Source: Planctomycetota bacterium
GTDB lineage: Bacteria > Planctomycetota > UBA1135 > GCA-002686595
DNA: 64,000 bases
Reading direction: 5' to 3'
NCBI GenBank assembly: GCA_016712565.1
Contig: JADJQU010000004.1
Location: forward strand, 496,001-560,000
The notes beneath the pieces are model-generated. The model was not told the DNA's origin and did no database searches. It saw only the letters and a program-made list of their open reading frames with translations. Position 1 is the first letter of the stretch, and each line of letters opens with the position of its first letter. Below are positions 48,407-57,160 of the stretch, piece after piece. Position numbers and translations under genes: made by a program.

Positions 48407-48562
48407 GACCCCGAGCACCGCCCAGGGGCCCGCCGCCACTGGACCCGGCCGTGGCCGCCGGGCCACGGGGTCGCGGCGGCTCTCCCCGCCCAGGGGGTCC
48501 GACGGGGCCGCGCAACCCGGGCCGCGGCGTCCCCGGCTTCCCGGGCGGGGTACGATCCTGCC

Positions 48563-51394
48563 GTGGCACAGGAACTGGAGGAGCTGGTGGTCGAGTTCCT
48601 CGAGCGCCTGGAACGCAGCGGTTCCGAGGAAGCCTCCGTGCTGGCGGAACTCACCGCGCTGCACCCCCAATGGGCCGAGCCCCTGCGCCAGCGGGTGGTC
48701 GCGCTGCGGGAGATGGGCCTGCTCTATCTCTCCCAGGAGCCGCAGCCGCGCGAGTTGCCCCGCAGCCTGGGCGACTTCGAGATCGAGGCCCTGCTGGGCG
48801 AGGGCGGCATGGGCGTCGTGTACCGCGCGACCCAGCGCTCCATGCGCAGGCAGGTGGCCCTCAAGCTGATGCGCCCGGGCCTTCTCGACCGCCCCGGATC
48901 GCGGGCGCGCTTCGCCAGGGAAGCGGAGGCCGTCGCGCGCCTGAGACACCCCGGGATCGTCGCCGTGCACCTCACGGGCGAGGAACAGGGCATCCCCTAC
49001 TTGGTCATGGAGTTCGTGCCGGGCGTTTCCCTGGACCACGTGCTGCGTGCGGTCGCGGGGCGCAACCCTCGTGAACTCACGGCCGCGGATTTCCAGCGCG
49101 CCCTGCTGCAGGGGGAATCCCAGCACCTTGCCGCCGATCCCGTGCCCGCGGGGCCCGGCGCGGCCCCACAGCCGATTCCCTTCTTCTCCGGCTCCTGGCA
49201 CGACGCCTGCCTGCGCGTGGCGAGCGAGATCGCCCGAGCCCTGGCCCACGCCCACGGGCGCGGCGTGCTGCACCGCGACGTCAAGCCCTCCAACATCATG
49301 CTGACGCCCGAGGGCCGGGTGCTGCTGCTCGACTTCGGACTGGCGAGCCTGGTCGGCGAGCAGGCCACGACGCGCAGCGGCAGCCTGGTGGGCTCCCTGC
49401 CCTACATGGCGCCCGAACAACTCGAAGGCCGGCGCGGGGCCTTCGACGCGCGCACCGACGTGTACGGACTGGGGGTCACGCTCTACCAGATGCTGACGCT
49501 CAAGTCCCCCCACCTGGACCCCGAGAGCACCGAGCGCACGCGCTCCCGCATCCTCGAGGGCCGCCCGGTCTCGCCGCGCAGGCTCAGCCTGCGACTCCCC
49601 AAGGACGCGGAGAGCGTGGTCATGGTGGCCATGGACCGCGACCCGGCCCGGCGCTACGCCAGCGCGGCCCTCTTCGCGCAGGATCTGGACGCGGTGCTGG
49701 AGCATCGCCCGATCCTGGCCCAGCCCGCGGGCACGCTGACGCACTTCACGCGCTGGGCCCGTCGCCATCCCGGGGCAGCGACGGCGGCGGCGCTGGTGCT
49801 CGGCATCGCCACCCTCGGGCCGAGCCTCTACGCCCTGCAGGCCGGTCGCGCGAAGCAGCGGCTCGAGGCCCAGCTCCTGCGCGCGGACCGCAACTACCAG
49901 CGTTCGCTCGACGCGCTGGACCTGGTGGTCGACGTGGCCGTGGGCGAGCTCTCGGACGTGCCCATGGCCGAGCCGGGCCGGCGCAGGATGCTGGAGGGCG
50001 CCGTGGCCTTCTTCCGCGAGGCCGCCGAGGAACCGGGCTCCGCCGCCGAGGTGGCCGTGGAGCGCGCCCGCGCCCAGGTCCGCCTGGGCGACCTGTGCGA
50101 GGACCTGGGCGACCTGACGGGCGCTCGCAACGCACTGGAGTCGGCCCTGCTCACTTTCCAGGCGACGGCCGTGGAAGCCGGCTCGCCGCGCGCCGCGGAC
50201 GTGGCGGGCGCCTGTCGTCTGCTGGCCGGCGTGCACGAGCGCCAGGGGGATCGCGGGCGCGCCCTGGAGCTGATCGACCAAGGTCTGGCCCTGGTGCCGG
50301 CGGGTGGGACCGACCCCAAGGCGCTCCTCGCCCGCGCGAACCTCCAGGCCCTGGGCGGCAAGCTCCTGCGCCGCGCCGGACGACGGGAGGAAGCGCGGGA
50401 ACAGCTCCTGGCGCTCCTGTCCGAGAACGAGGAGCAGGATCCCGACCCGGATGCCGCGGGGGGAGGCGCCGAAGCCGCCCGTGCGGACTCCGGGCCCCTG
50501 GAACTCGCGGCCTGGTCCCACAGCGAACTCTCGGAATTGGAAGGCGCCCTGGGCGATCCCGAGGCGCGCCGGATCCATCTGGAGCGCGCCCTGGAGCTGC
50601 GTGAGGCGCTCCACCTCCGCGAACCGAATTCGCGCGTGGCCCGCCAGCAACTGATCGTCTCGCTCTCCAACTTGGGCGCCGCGAACCTGCAGCGGGGCCA
50701 GATCGATGCCGGCCTGACGCTGCTCCAGCGCGCGGCGGAACTGGGCGAACAGCAAGTCGAGGCATTTCCGGGCCTGCCCGACTACCGCTTCCACCTGTCG
50801 GGAGTGCTGATCAACCTGGGAGGGATCCACTACCAGCGGGGCGACCTGGAAGCCGCGCGGCGCTGCATGGAACGCTCGCGGTCGATCACCAGTCGCCTCC
50901 TGGATGCCGAGCCGGGCCGGATCGAATACCGCGCCCACTGGATCGCGGCCTCTTCCAACCTCGTGGCCTTCGACCTGCAGGAAAAGCACTACGCGGCGAC
51001 CCTGGAGCGGCTGGGGCCCTTCGACACCCTGCTCGCCGAGTTGCTGGAACAATCACCCGGCGAGCAGAACCTCGTGCGCACGGTGCAGGTCAACACGCTC
51101 AACCGGATTCGGGCCCACTGGGGCCTGAAGCAGGCGGCCGAGGCCACGCGCGCCGCGGCGCGGCTCTCCAACTGCGAGGACGCAGAGACCCTGTGCAGCG
51201 CCGCCGCGGAACTGGCGGCGGTGCTGGCCTTTCCGGAGCTTCAGGACTCCGAGCGAAAAGCAGCCGAGGAAACGGTGTTCCAACTGCTCGTGGCCGCCAA
51301 GCACCGAGGCGCGAGCACCGAGGAGCTGCTCGGCATCGAGCAGCTCGAACCCCTGCGAGACGACCCGCGCCTGCGGGAGCTGGTGCTGGAGTAG
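48563..51394 (+). CDS. Membrane Ser/Thr protein kinase with C-terminal TPR-like sensor region
   Basis: A 943-residue kinase. An N-terminal ~65 residues of helices precede the kinase core: LLGEGGMGVVYRA, VALKLM, VLHRDVKPSNIM (about 236), LLDFGLASLVG and MAPEQLEG. An insertion of ~50 residues lies between the hinge and catalytic loop (SGSWHDACLRVASEIA region), frequent in Planctomycetota kinases. A membrane segment near 403-425 precedes several TPR-like repeats (for example LGDLCEDLGDLTGARNAL, YQRGDLEAARRCMERS). The GTG start follows a 156-bp gap after the FecR-like gene, so the three genes look like one sigma-linked regulatory module. Confidence 0.93.
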   Translation: MAQELEELVVEFLERLERSGSEEASVLAELTALHPQWAEPLRQRVVALREMGLLYLSQEPQPRELPRSLGDFEIEALLGEGGMGVVYRATQRSMRRQVALKLMRPGLLDRPGSRARFAREAEAVARLRHPGIVAVHLTGEEQGIPYLVMEFVPGVSLDHVLRAVAGRNPRELTAADFQRALLQGESQHLAADPVPAGPGAAPQPIPFFSGSWHDACLRVASEIARALAHAHGRGVLHRDVKPSNIMLTPEGRVLLLDFGLASLVGEQATTRSGSLVGSLPYMAPEQLEGRRGAFDARTDVYGLGVTLYQMLTLKSPHLDPESTERTRSRILEGRPVSPRRLSLRLPKDAESVVMVAMDRDPARRYASAALFAQDLDAVLEHRPILAQPAGTLTHFTRWARRHPGAATAAALVLGIATLGPSLYALQAGRAKQRLEAQLLRADRNYQRSLDALDLVVDVAVGELSDVPMAEPGRRRMLEGAVAFFREAAEEPGSAAEVAVERARAQVRLGDLCEDLGDLTGARNALESALLTFQATAVEAGSPRAADVAGACRLLAGVHERQGDRGRALELIDQGLALVPAGGTDPKALLARANLQALGGKLLRRAGRREEAREQLLALLSENEEQDPDPDAAGGGAEAARADSGPLELAAWSHSELSELEGALGDPEARRIHLERALELREALHLREPNSRVARQQLIVSLSNLGAANLQRGQIDAGLTLLQRAAELGEQQVEAFPGLPDYRFHLSGVLINLGGIHYQRGDLEAARRCMERSRSITSRLLDAEPGRIEYRAHWIAASSNLVAFDLQEKHYAATLERLGPFDTLLAELLEQSPGEQNLVRTVQVNTLNRIRAHWGLKQAAEATRAAARLSNCEDAETLCSAAAELAAVLAFPELQDSERKAAEETVFQLLVAAKHRGASTEELLGIEQLEPLRDDPRLRELVLE

Positions 51395-51443
51395 ACCAGC
51401 CGGGCCCCAGGGCCTTCGGCGCGCGAGCGGCGGAACGGGGCCT

Positions 51444-52418
51444 TCACCCGAGCCAAGCCGCGAACTCACCCGGCGGCGGCGAGCGGAATTCCACGCGGCT
51501 TCCCGTGTCGGGGTCCTCGAAGGAGAGTTCGGAAGCGTGCAGCAACTGGCGATTGGGCAGGCCCGGCCTCGCCTCGCGGGCGTCCCCGCCGTGGTTCACG
51601 CGCGCGACGAACTCGAGGTAGTCGTCATCGGGAGAGCCGTAGAGCTTGTCTCCGAGGAGCGGGTGGCCCGCGAACTCCAGGTGGACCCGGATCTGGTGCG
51701 TGCGGCCGGTGCGCGGCACGCAGCGCAGCAGGGTCAGGCCGGAACCCCGCTGGAGCACGGAGAACTCGGTGCGCGCGGGCCTTGGATCGCGCGCATCCGC
51801 CTCGGCGCTGCGCCGCAGGGCAATGGAACTCCGGGTGCTGTGCCCGATCGGGGCCTCCACGGTGAAGTCGCGGGCCACGTCGCCCCGCGCCACGGCCAGG
51901 TACGCCTTGCCCACGCCGCCCGTGGCGAACTGACGGTCGAGTGAGGCGCGCGCCGCCGCGGTGCGGGCGACGACGCACAGCCCGCTCGTCTCGCGGTCGA
52001 GTCGATGGACGAGCAGGGCCTCCGGATGACTCCCGCTGCGCAGCCCATGGACCAGCGTGTTGCGCACGAAGGGTCCATCGGCGTGCATGGGCAAGTGGGC
52101 CGGCTTCTCCACGATGAGGTACGCCGGCGACGCATGCACGACGCGCACGTCGCGGGAGACCTCGGGTTCCCGCCCGAGCTTGCGAAACGACAGGATGGCT
52201 CCGGCGCGAACGGGCACCTCGGCCGAGGCGACTTTCCCATCCAAGCTCAAGCGTCCGGCCCGCAGTTCCAAGAGCCAGGCGTCGCGGTCGAGGTAGCGGA
52301 AGCGCTGCAGGAGGTACTCGAGCAGGGAGAGGCCCTGGGCCCCCCTGGGAATGCGGGACCGCAGTACGAGTGCGTCCTCGCCGGAGGGCTCGGAGAGGTC
52401 GCCGGTGCTGGGCGTCAT
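51444..52418 (-). CDS. RluA-family pseudouridine synthase
   Basis: A 324-residue RNA-modifying enzyme. An S4-like N-terminal domain (LLEYLLQRFRYLDRDAWLLEL, about 31-51) precedes the catalytic domain with HRLDRETSGLCVVAR, whose aspartate is the nucleophile, and GRTHQIRVHLEFAGHPLLGD near the C-terminus. The exact target position (23S rRNA RluD/RluC-like or tRNA) cannot be read. The ATG giving MTPSTGDLSEP was used; earlier in-frame codons extend into Gly/Arg-rich non-conserved sequence. Confidence 0.93.
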   Translation of the reverse strand: MTPSTGDLSEPSGEDALVLRSRIPRGAQGLSLLEYLLQRFRYLDRDAWLLELRAGRLSLDGKVASAEVPVRAGAILSFRKLGREPEVSRDVRVVHASPAYLIVEKPAHLPMHADGPFVRNTLVHGLRSGSHPEALLVHRLDRETSGLCVVARTAAARASLDRQFATGGVGKAYLAVARGDVARDFTVEAPIGHSTRSSIALRRSAEADARDPRPARTEFSVLQRGSGLTLLRCVPRTGRTHQIRVHLEFAGHPLLGDKLYGSPDDDYLEFVARVNHGGDAREARPGLPNRQLLHASELSFEDPDTGSRVEFRSPPPGEFAAWLG

Positions 52419-52689
52419 GATGGGCGTACGGTGGCGGGGCCCCTCGGGACGATTGCGGCCCCCGCCGGCCCCTGTTCGTCCACGGGGCGCGGAGCCCAAC
52501 CTAACACTGCCGGAGGCCCCGGAGCCCGGCCCGTGATTCCGCCGGGGAAGGCCAGGCCCCACGCGGCGCGCCGGGAGCACCGCCGGCGGGCGTAATCCTT
52601 TGCTTCCCCAGTGCTTACGCAGGCCCAGGCCGGAGGTGCCGCGGCAGGCCGGCCCGAGCCCGGTCCCGGTCGGGGATCACGTCCGCGGG

Positions 52690-53241
52690 CTAGTCCCGGG
52701 GCAGCGCCCGCTGCAGCTCGAGCAACTTGCCCGCGGAGAAGCCGCGGTCGTGGAACCACAGCACGCGACCCGCGGCGTCCAGGAGCAGCACGCGGATGTT
52801 GCGGGGCGACGTGTTGCCGGTGAAGTTCACCAGACGCTCGGCCTGCGAGTCGTAAACCGTCACCACCGAGCCCCAGTCCTCCGCGGGGATGCCCGAACGC
52901 ATTCCCGAGTCGATCTTGCTCGAGAACACGCTGGGAAAAATGCCGGGGAGCGTCGGCAGCTCGAGGATTCGCAGCGGCAATTCGGCCTGCAGGAGCCCGT
53001 ACAGCCAGCGATCCGCGTCGAACTGGGCGTCCTGGGCATAGCCCACGAGCACGACGGCGGGCCGGCCCGCCAGGGCCGTCGGCAGACGCCACTCCCGCCG
53101 GTCGAGGGACTCCCCGACGACGGCCGGAAATTCCTCGCCCACCGGGTTGCGGTTCTGGACCGGCGACTGGCAGGCCGCTGACGACAGCGCGACCACGAGC
53201 CCGGCGAGGCAGGAAAGCAGGTGCTTGGCATGGATGCGCAT
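52690..53241 (-). CDS. Putative lipoprotein with thioredoxin-like fold
   Basis: A 183-residue protein with signal peptide and lipobox (LVVALSSAACQS). The mature sequence (NPVGEEFPAVVGESLDRREW, then RPAVVLVGYAQDAQFDADRW) follows the strand-helix pattern of thioredoxin-like AhpC/TSA or Atp10-like proteins but has no CxxC, so redox catalysis is unlikely. The C-terminal GRVLWFHDRGFSAGKLLEL fits the last strand-helix of that fold. Function unknown; possibly a periplasmic assembly factor. Confidence 0.75.
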   Translation of the reverse strand: MRIHAKHLLSCLAGLVVALSSAACQSPVQNRNPVGEEFPAVVGESLDRREWRLPTALAGRPAVVLVGYAQDAQFDADRWLYGLLQAELPLRILELPTLPGIFPSVFSSKIDSGMRSGIPAEDWGSVVTVYDSQAERLVNFTGNTSPRNIRVLLLDAAGRVLWFHDRGFSAGKLLELQRALPRD

Positions 53242-53599
53242 GGGGTGTCTCGCGCTCGAAAGGCGGTGGGACCAGGGGCCGGTGAGCGGAGGCTGGACGA
53301 ATCCCCCGCCTCCGGGGTTACGCAGGGCGGGCAGCAGCGGATGCGCCAGCCCGAGTCGGCTCGATCGTCCGCGGATCGTCCGCCCGAGTGGCCGGGCGAA
53401 CCTGCAGCCCTCCCCCGCCCTGACATCGCCGGGGCCGGGACTCGCGCCGCGGCTCCGGAGCGAGGATCCGGACCAAGCTCGCGGCCTGCACGACCCCGTG
53501 GCGCGATTCCTCCCGCGTTCCCCAGGGAAGGAACCGCCCCACGCCCGAGAAGAGGAACGGCCGGTGGACGAGCGCCCAGGGCCGCGACATCATTCGGCC
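53242..53599. other. Divergent gene-free interval
   Basis: About 360 bp between a lipoprotein gene (minus) and a YedE-like gene (plus). Highly GC-rich, with short overlapping frames that look compositional. No repeats, RNA genes or clear promoter hexamers were recognised. Confidence 0.5.
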
Positions 53600-54693
53600 A
53601 TGTTGCGCGGCGATCCCGGCCGATCCCAGAGTGCGGTCGGCATCGCCCTGATCGCAGGGATCGGCGTCCTCGCGGCGCTGCTGGTGCTCGCCGGCAACCC
53701 CGGCAACATGGGCCTGTGCGGGGCCTGCTTCCTGCGGGACCTGGGAGGTGCCTTGCACCTGCACTCCGGCCCGGCCATCTTCCGCCCCGAGATGCTGGGC
53801 ATCGTGCTCGGCGCCTTGCTGTGGTCCGCGCTCGCGCGCCGCCACATCGGGCGCTCCGGCGGTTTTGCGGTCGCGCGCTTTCTTCTGTGCGTCGCCATGG
53901 CCTTCGGCGCCCTGGTGTTCCTCGGATGTCCCTTCCGTCTGCTGCAGCGGCTCGGCGGCGGCGATCTGCACGCCTGGGCCGCCCTGCCCGGGCTCGTGCT
54001 CGGCGTCGGGATCGCGCGCTGGTTCGAACGCGGGGGCGTCTCTCCGGGAAAAACCCAGGAAGCTCCGCTCTCGGTGGGCCTCTTGGGCCCGCTGACCTTC
54101 GCTGCCCTGCTGTTTCTGTTCGTGGGCACCGACGTGCTTCTCGGTCCCGGCCCCGGCGAGGAGGGCAAACCCGCCCACGCGCCGTGGCTCCTCTCGCTGG
54201 GCCTGGCGCTGCCCGCCGGCGGGATCCTCTCGGCGACGGGCTTCTGCGTGATCAGCGCGGCGCGGCAGGTGTTCTCGGGACCGCGCGGGATGCTGCTCGC
54301 GGCGACTCTCCTCGTGGCCGCCTACGGGCTCGTGCTCGCCTCGCCGGACAGGCCCAATGGTCGATGGGAACCCAACCCGTCGCCCATGGCGATTGGGTCT
54401 GGAACACCCTGGCCCTGGTCCTGGTCGGCCTGTGCTGGGCCTTCGCCGGCGGCTGTCCCGTGCGCCAGTTGGTGATGGCGGGCGAGGGCAACGGCGATGC
54501 CTTCGTCGGCGTCTGCGGCCTCGTGGTCGGCGGCGCCCTCGCCCACGGACTCTCGATCGCCTCGGCCGCGGCGAGCGCCGAAACCGTCGGCGGCGTCAGC
54601 TCCGCGGGCAAGACCACGGTCGCCATCGCGATCCCCCTGGTGCTGATCTACGGGCTCGCCCTGCGTCGCGGGCCGGCGGCCACGCCTCCCTGA
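53600..54693 (+). CDS. YeeE/YedE-family membrane transporter (frame broken once)
   Basis: An inner-membrane protein with about ten helices. The paired pore motifs GNMGLCGACFLRD and GCPFRLLQRLGGGD occur in the first frame, and GCPVRQLVMAGEGN plus the final helices occur in the next frame. The reading frame must slip by one base between about 54350 and 54385, where VLASPDRPNGRWEPN meets QPVAHGDWVWNTL. A single missing base would restore a ~364-residue protein. Family members import thiosulfate or are linked to selenium use; no selD or sulfur gene adjoins, so the substrate is open. The ATG at 53600 starts close to the first helix. Confidence 0.75.
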
Positions 54694-54816
54694 ACCGGGC
54701 CCTCGAACACGGTGGGCTCGGGCCCCCCGTGGGGACCTCGCGCCGTGGCCGCCGCTCTGGACGGCGACGGGCGGCCGAGGCGCTGGGTCCAGGCTCCCTG
54801 GGACCGGCCCGCGGAA

Positions 54817-56541
54817 TCAGGGAGCGAGGATGGCGTGCAGGGCTTCGGTCAGGTTGGAGTGGTTCGGCGGGGCGAAGCCGGGATCTCGGGACCACATCTG
54901 GCCATAGATGCTCACGCCGGCGAGGAGTCGCGGGTCGACACCGCTCGCCACATGGGCATTGAAGTCCAGGGCGAGGCTCCCCGAGCAATCGCGAGGCGGC
55001 GGATTGCCTCCGGAGTTCATGGCCACCGTGCGCTGCAACGGCGACCTCAGGCACAGCCAGCCGCCCTGGAACGTCGACGGCGCCTGGGCCTCAAGGGAGT
55101 ACAGGAACAGGCCCACCTGTTGGCTCATCACCTGGGTTGCCGTGACCGTGAATCCAGATCCGGCGCTCGCGCTCGGCAGTCCCGAGGAGCCGATCGCCGG
55201 CGTGCAACCCAGACTGTTGGTCTTGGCCGAGCAGAACACGACCGGTGTCGAACAGCGATCGCGCAGGAACACGTCGAAGACCCCGTTGGCATCCCCGGGA
55301 ACCAGGTTCGAGGCGCGACTGTCGAAGGCCACGTAGCGACCGTCGGCGGACATCGAGAGCATGCCGTCCGTGTTCCCGTTGCTCTCTCCGCCGAGGGCAT
55401 CGACGCTCACGCGGGTCGTCTGGCCTGCCCAGCGGTCCCGGAGGAAGGCATCCACGACGCCGTTGGTGTCCCCGTGGACCACGTTCGCGGCACCGGAATA
55501 GAAGGCCACGAAGCGGCCGTCCAGGGACATCCCCTGCAGATCCGACCAGCCGGCGGCCGGCGCCCCGGTCAGGTCGACGCTGGCGCAGGTGGTTTCTCCC
55601 GTGACGAGGTCGCGCACGAAAGCGTCCCAGTTGGAGTCGGTGTCGCCGCTCACCAGGTTCGACGCGGGGGACGCGAAGGCCACGAATCGGCCATCGCTCG
55701 AGACGGCGGTCGTCGTGCCGGTGGCCTGATTGGCTTGAACGCCCGCAGTCGAGACGCTGACGCGCGTCGTCGTGCCCAGCAGCAGGTCGCGCACGAAAGC
55801 GTCAGCAACGAGGTTCACGTCGGGAACCACGACGTCGGTGGCGCCGCTGACGAACACCACGAAGCGGCCCCGGGCTGAAATCGAGGGGTGGCGGCCCGCC
55901 CCACACTGGAGACCCGCGGCCGACAGGCTGGCGCGGATCGTCTGCGCGGTCTGACGGTCGTGCACGAAGACGTCGTATTGCATGTTCGTGTCGCCCGGCA
56001 CCAAGTTGGTCGCCAGACTCTCGAAGGCCACGAAGCGGCCGTCCACGGAGATCGCCGCCTCGCGCGAGTCGCTGTTGGACGAGAGGCCGTTCGAGGCCAC
56101 GCTGACCAGGGTCGTCACTCCCAGGAGCCGATCGCGAACAAAGATGTCGGTGACGTTGTTGGCATCGCCTGCCACGAGGTCCGAGGCCAGGCTCTCGAAG
56201 GCCACGAAGCGGCCGTCCCCCGAGATCGACGCGCCGCTCGAGACACTATTGCCGACCGCGCCGCCGGGCGTGACGCTCACGCAGCTCGTCTGTTGCGCGA
56301 GCACGTCGCGGACGAAGACGTCCACCAGTCCGTTCCCATCCCCGGGGACGAGGTTGGCCGCCCAGCTCTCGAAGGCCACGATGCGGCCGTCCGCGGAGAG
56401 CGCCGAGAACAGGGACTCGTCGTCGCCCTCGGTGCCCGACGACGAGAGGCTCACGCGCTGCGTCGCCTGGGAAAAACCGGTTCCCGCCAGCAGGGCGAAC
56501 GCCAACGACCGAATCAGGGCCAAGCGTGTGATGGGCTTCAT
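54817..56541 (-). CDS. Secreted repeat protein (PD40/TolB-like propeller) with four-cysteine C-terminal domain
   Basis: A 574-residue protein with signal peptide PITRLALIRSLAFALLAGTGFSQ. Seven consecutive ~58-residue repeats (residues 27-433), each with DGRFVAFES.A.NLV.GDTN..D.FVRD and a TT.VSV.. stretch, give a beta-propeller of the PD40 type. A C-terminal module (434-574: FCSAKTNSLGC, WLCLRSPLQR, DCSGSLALDF, MWSRDPGFAPPNHSN) is the most diverged of the four shared ones. The start at MKPITRL directly precedes the signal peptide. Probably surface-exposed; ligand unknown. Confidence 0.88.
   Translation of the reverse strand: MKPITRLALIRSLAFALLAGTGFSQATQRVSLSSSGTEGDDESLFSALSADGRIVAFESWAANLVPGDGNGLVDVFVRDVLAQQTSCVSVTPGGAVGNSVSSGASISGDGRFVAFESLASDLVAGDANNVTDIFVRDRLLGVTTLVSVASNGLSSNSDSREAAISVDGRFVAFESLATNLVPGDTNMQYDVFVHDRQTAQTIRASLSAAGLQCGAGRHPSISARGRFVVFVSGATDVVVPDVNLVADAFVRDLLLGTTTRVSVSTAGVQANQATGTTTAVSSDGRFVAFASPASNLVSGDTDSNWDAFVRDLVTGETTCASVDLTGAPAAGWSDLQGMSLDGRFVAFYSGAANVVHGDTNGVVDAFLRDRWAGQTTRVSVDALGGESNGNTDGMLSMSADGRYVAFDSRASNLVPGDANGVFDVFLRDRCSTPVVFCSAKTNSLGCTPAIGSSGLPSASAGSGFTVTATQVMSQQVGLFLYSLEAQAPSTFQGGWLCLRSPLQRTVAMNSGGNPPPRDCSGSLALDFNAHVASGVDPRLLAGVSIYGQMWSRDPGFAPPNHSNLTEALHAILAP
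55243..56463 (-). repeat. Seven tandem ~174-bp repeats within the propeller gene
   Basis: Period about 58 codons. The conserved core, read on the plus strand, is CTCTCGAAGGCCACGAAGCG with GCCGTC following, recurring near 55327, 55501, 55675, 56022, 56202 and 56382 with variable identity. They are coding, so purifying selection on the propeller blade and past unequal exchange both could explain them. Assembly of this stretch deserves checking because of the repeats. Confidence 0.8.
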
Positions 56542-57066
56542 GGAGAGCCTCGGAGGGAGATCGTGCCCACCCCAGGGGTTCGCCTGGGGAAGGCGGAGCA
56601 GAGGATCGGCCGCCTGCCAGGTGGCCACGCAGGCAGCCGCGAAAGCGGCCTGCCACCAAGAGCCTAGCATTCGTGGTCGAATCGGGGCCTCGACCGGCCG
56701 GAGGATTCCGCGGGGGCGCCCACAAGGGTCAAGAGCCTTGGCAGCGCTCAGGGGCGATCCCACGGGGGTTCCCACGGTGTCGGCAGGCACCGACTTCGCG
56801 GTCGAATCGAGCCCCATTCCCGCGGGCAAGCCGAGGCCCGTCGAGCGCGCTGCCGCCGGCGTGGCGCGGGCCCAACCGGATGCGAGCCCCGCTCGCGGCC
56901 ACGCGCGGCGGGGTTGCACCGCCCCGTCGACGATGAGGAGCCCCCCGCCGCTGCAACGGCGCCCCGTCCCCCGCCTGTTCCCCAGTGGGCGTGTTCGGGC
57001 CGACCTCGCCCACGCCCGCGCGATCTGGGGCACCACGACGAGTGCCGGATGCCCGCACAAAGGACT
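56542..57066. other. Gene-free interval upstream of the propeller gene
   Basis: About 520 bp without recognised coding sequence; the propeller gene's promoter should be here. A 7-bp stem hairpin (CCCCAGG/CCTGGGG, loop GGTTCG) lies at 56570-56589, roughly 30 nt before the ATG in the probable leader. The long frames on the minus strand translate to Gly/Arg/Pro-rich sequence. Confidence 0.5.
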
Positions 57067-57107
57067 CGGAGCCGGCGTCCGCGGAGGTTCCGCGGGCGCC
57101 GGCTCCG
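57067..57107 (-). terminator. Strong hairpin downstream of the 57161 gene
   Basis: Arms 57067-57085 and 57089-57107 pair over 19 bp (CGGAGCCGGCG start) with one G-T wobble and a 3-base loop. On the plus strand it is followed by AAAA and on the minus strand by a weak T-containing tract, so it could terminate the minus-strand gene ending at 57161. Confidence 0.5.
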
Positions 57108-57118
57108 AAAATCCGAGC

Positions 57119-57152
57119 GGAGACCGCGTCGAGGGTCACTCGACGCGTCTCC
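57119..57152 (-). terminator. Second hairpin directly after the stop of the 57161 gene
   Basis: Arms 57119-57133 and 57139-57152 pair over 14 bp with one bulged base; loop GGTCA. It starts 9 bp past the stop codon of the minus-strand secreted-protein gene. No U-tract follows, so it may instead act as an mRNA 3'-end stabiliser, with the 57067 hairpin as the actual terminator. Confidence 0.5.
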
Positions 57153-57160
57153 GATCCATG

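Noticed and set aside
47360..51052. A 1230-codon open frame antisense to the kinase module
   Set aside because: Shadow frame; opposite strand carries clear sigma, FecR-like and kinase motifs.
54350..54385. Programmed -1 frameshift in the YedE-like gene
   Set aside because: No slippery heptamer of the X XXY YYZ type is present, and three similar breaks elsewhere favour an indel.
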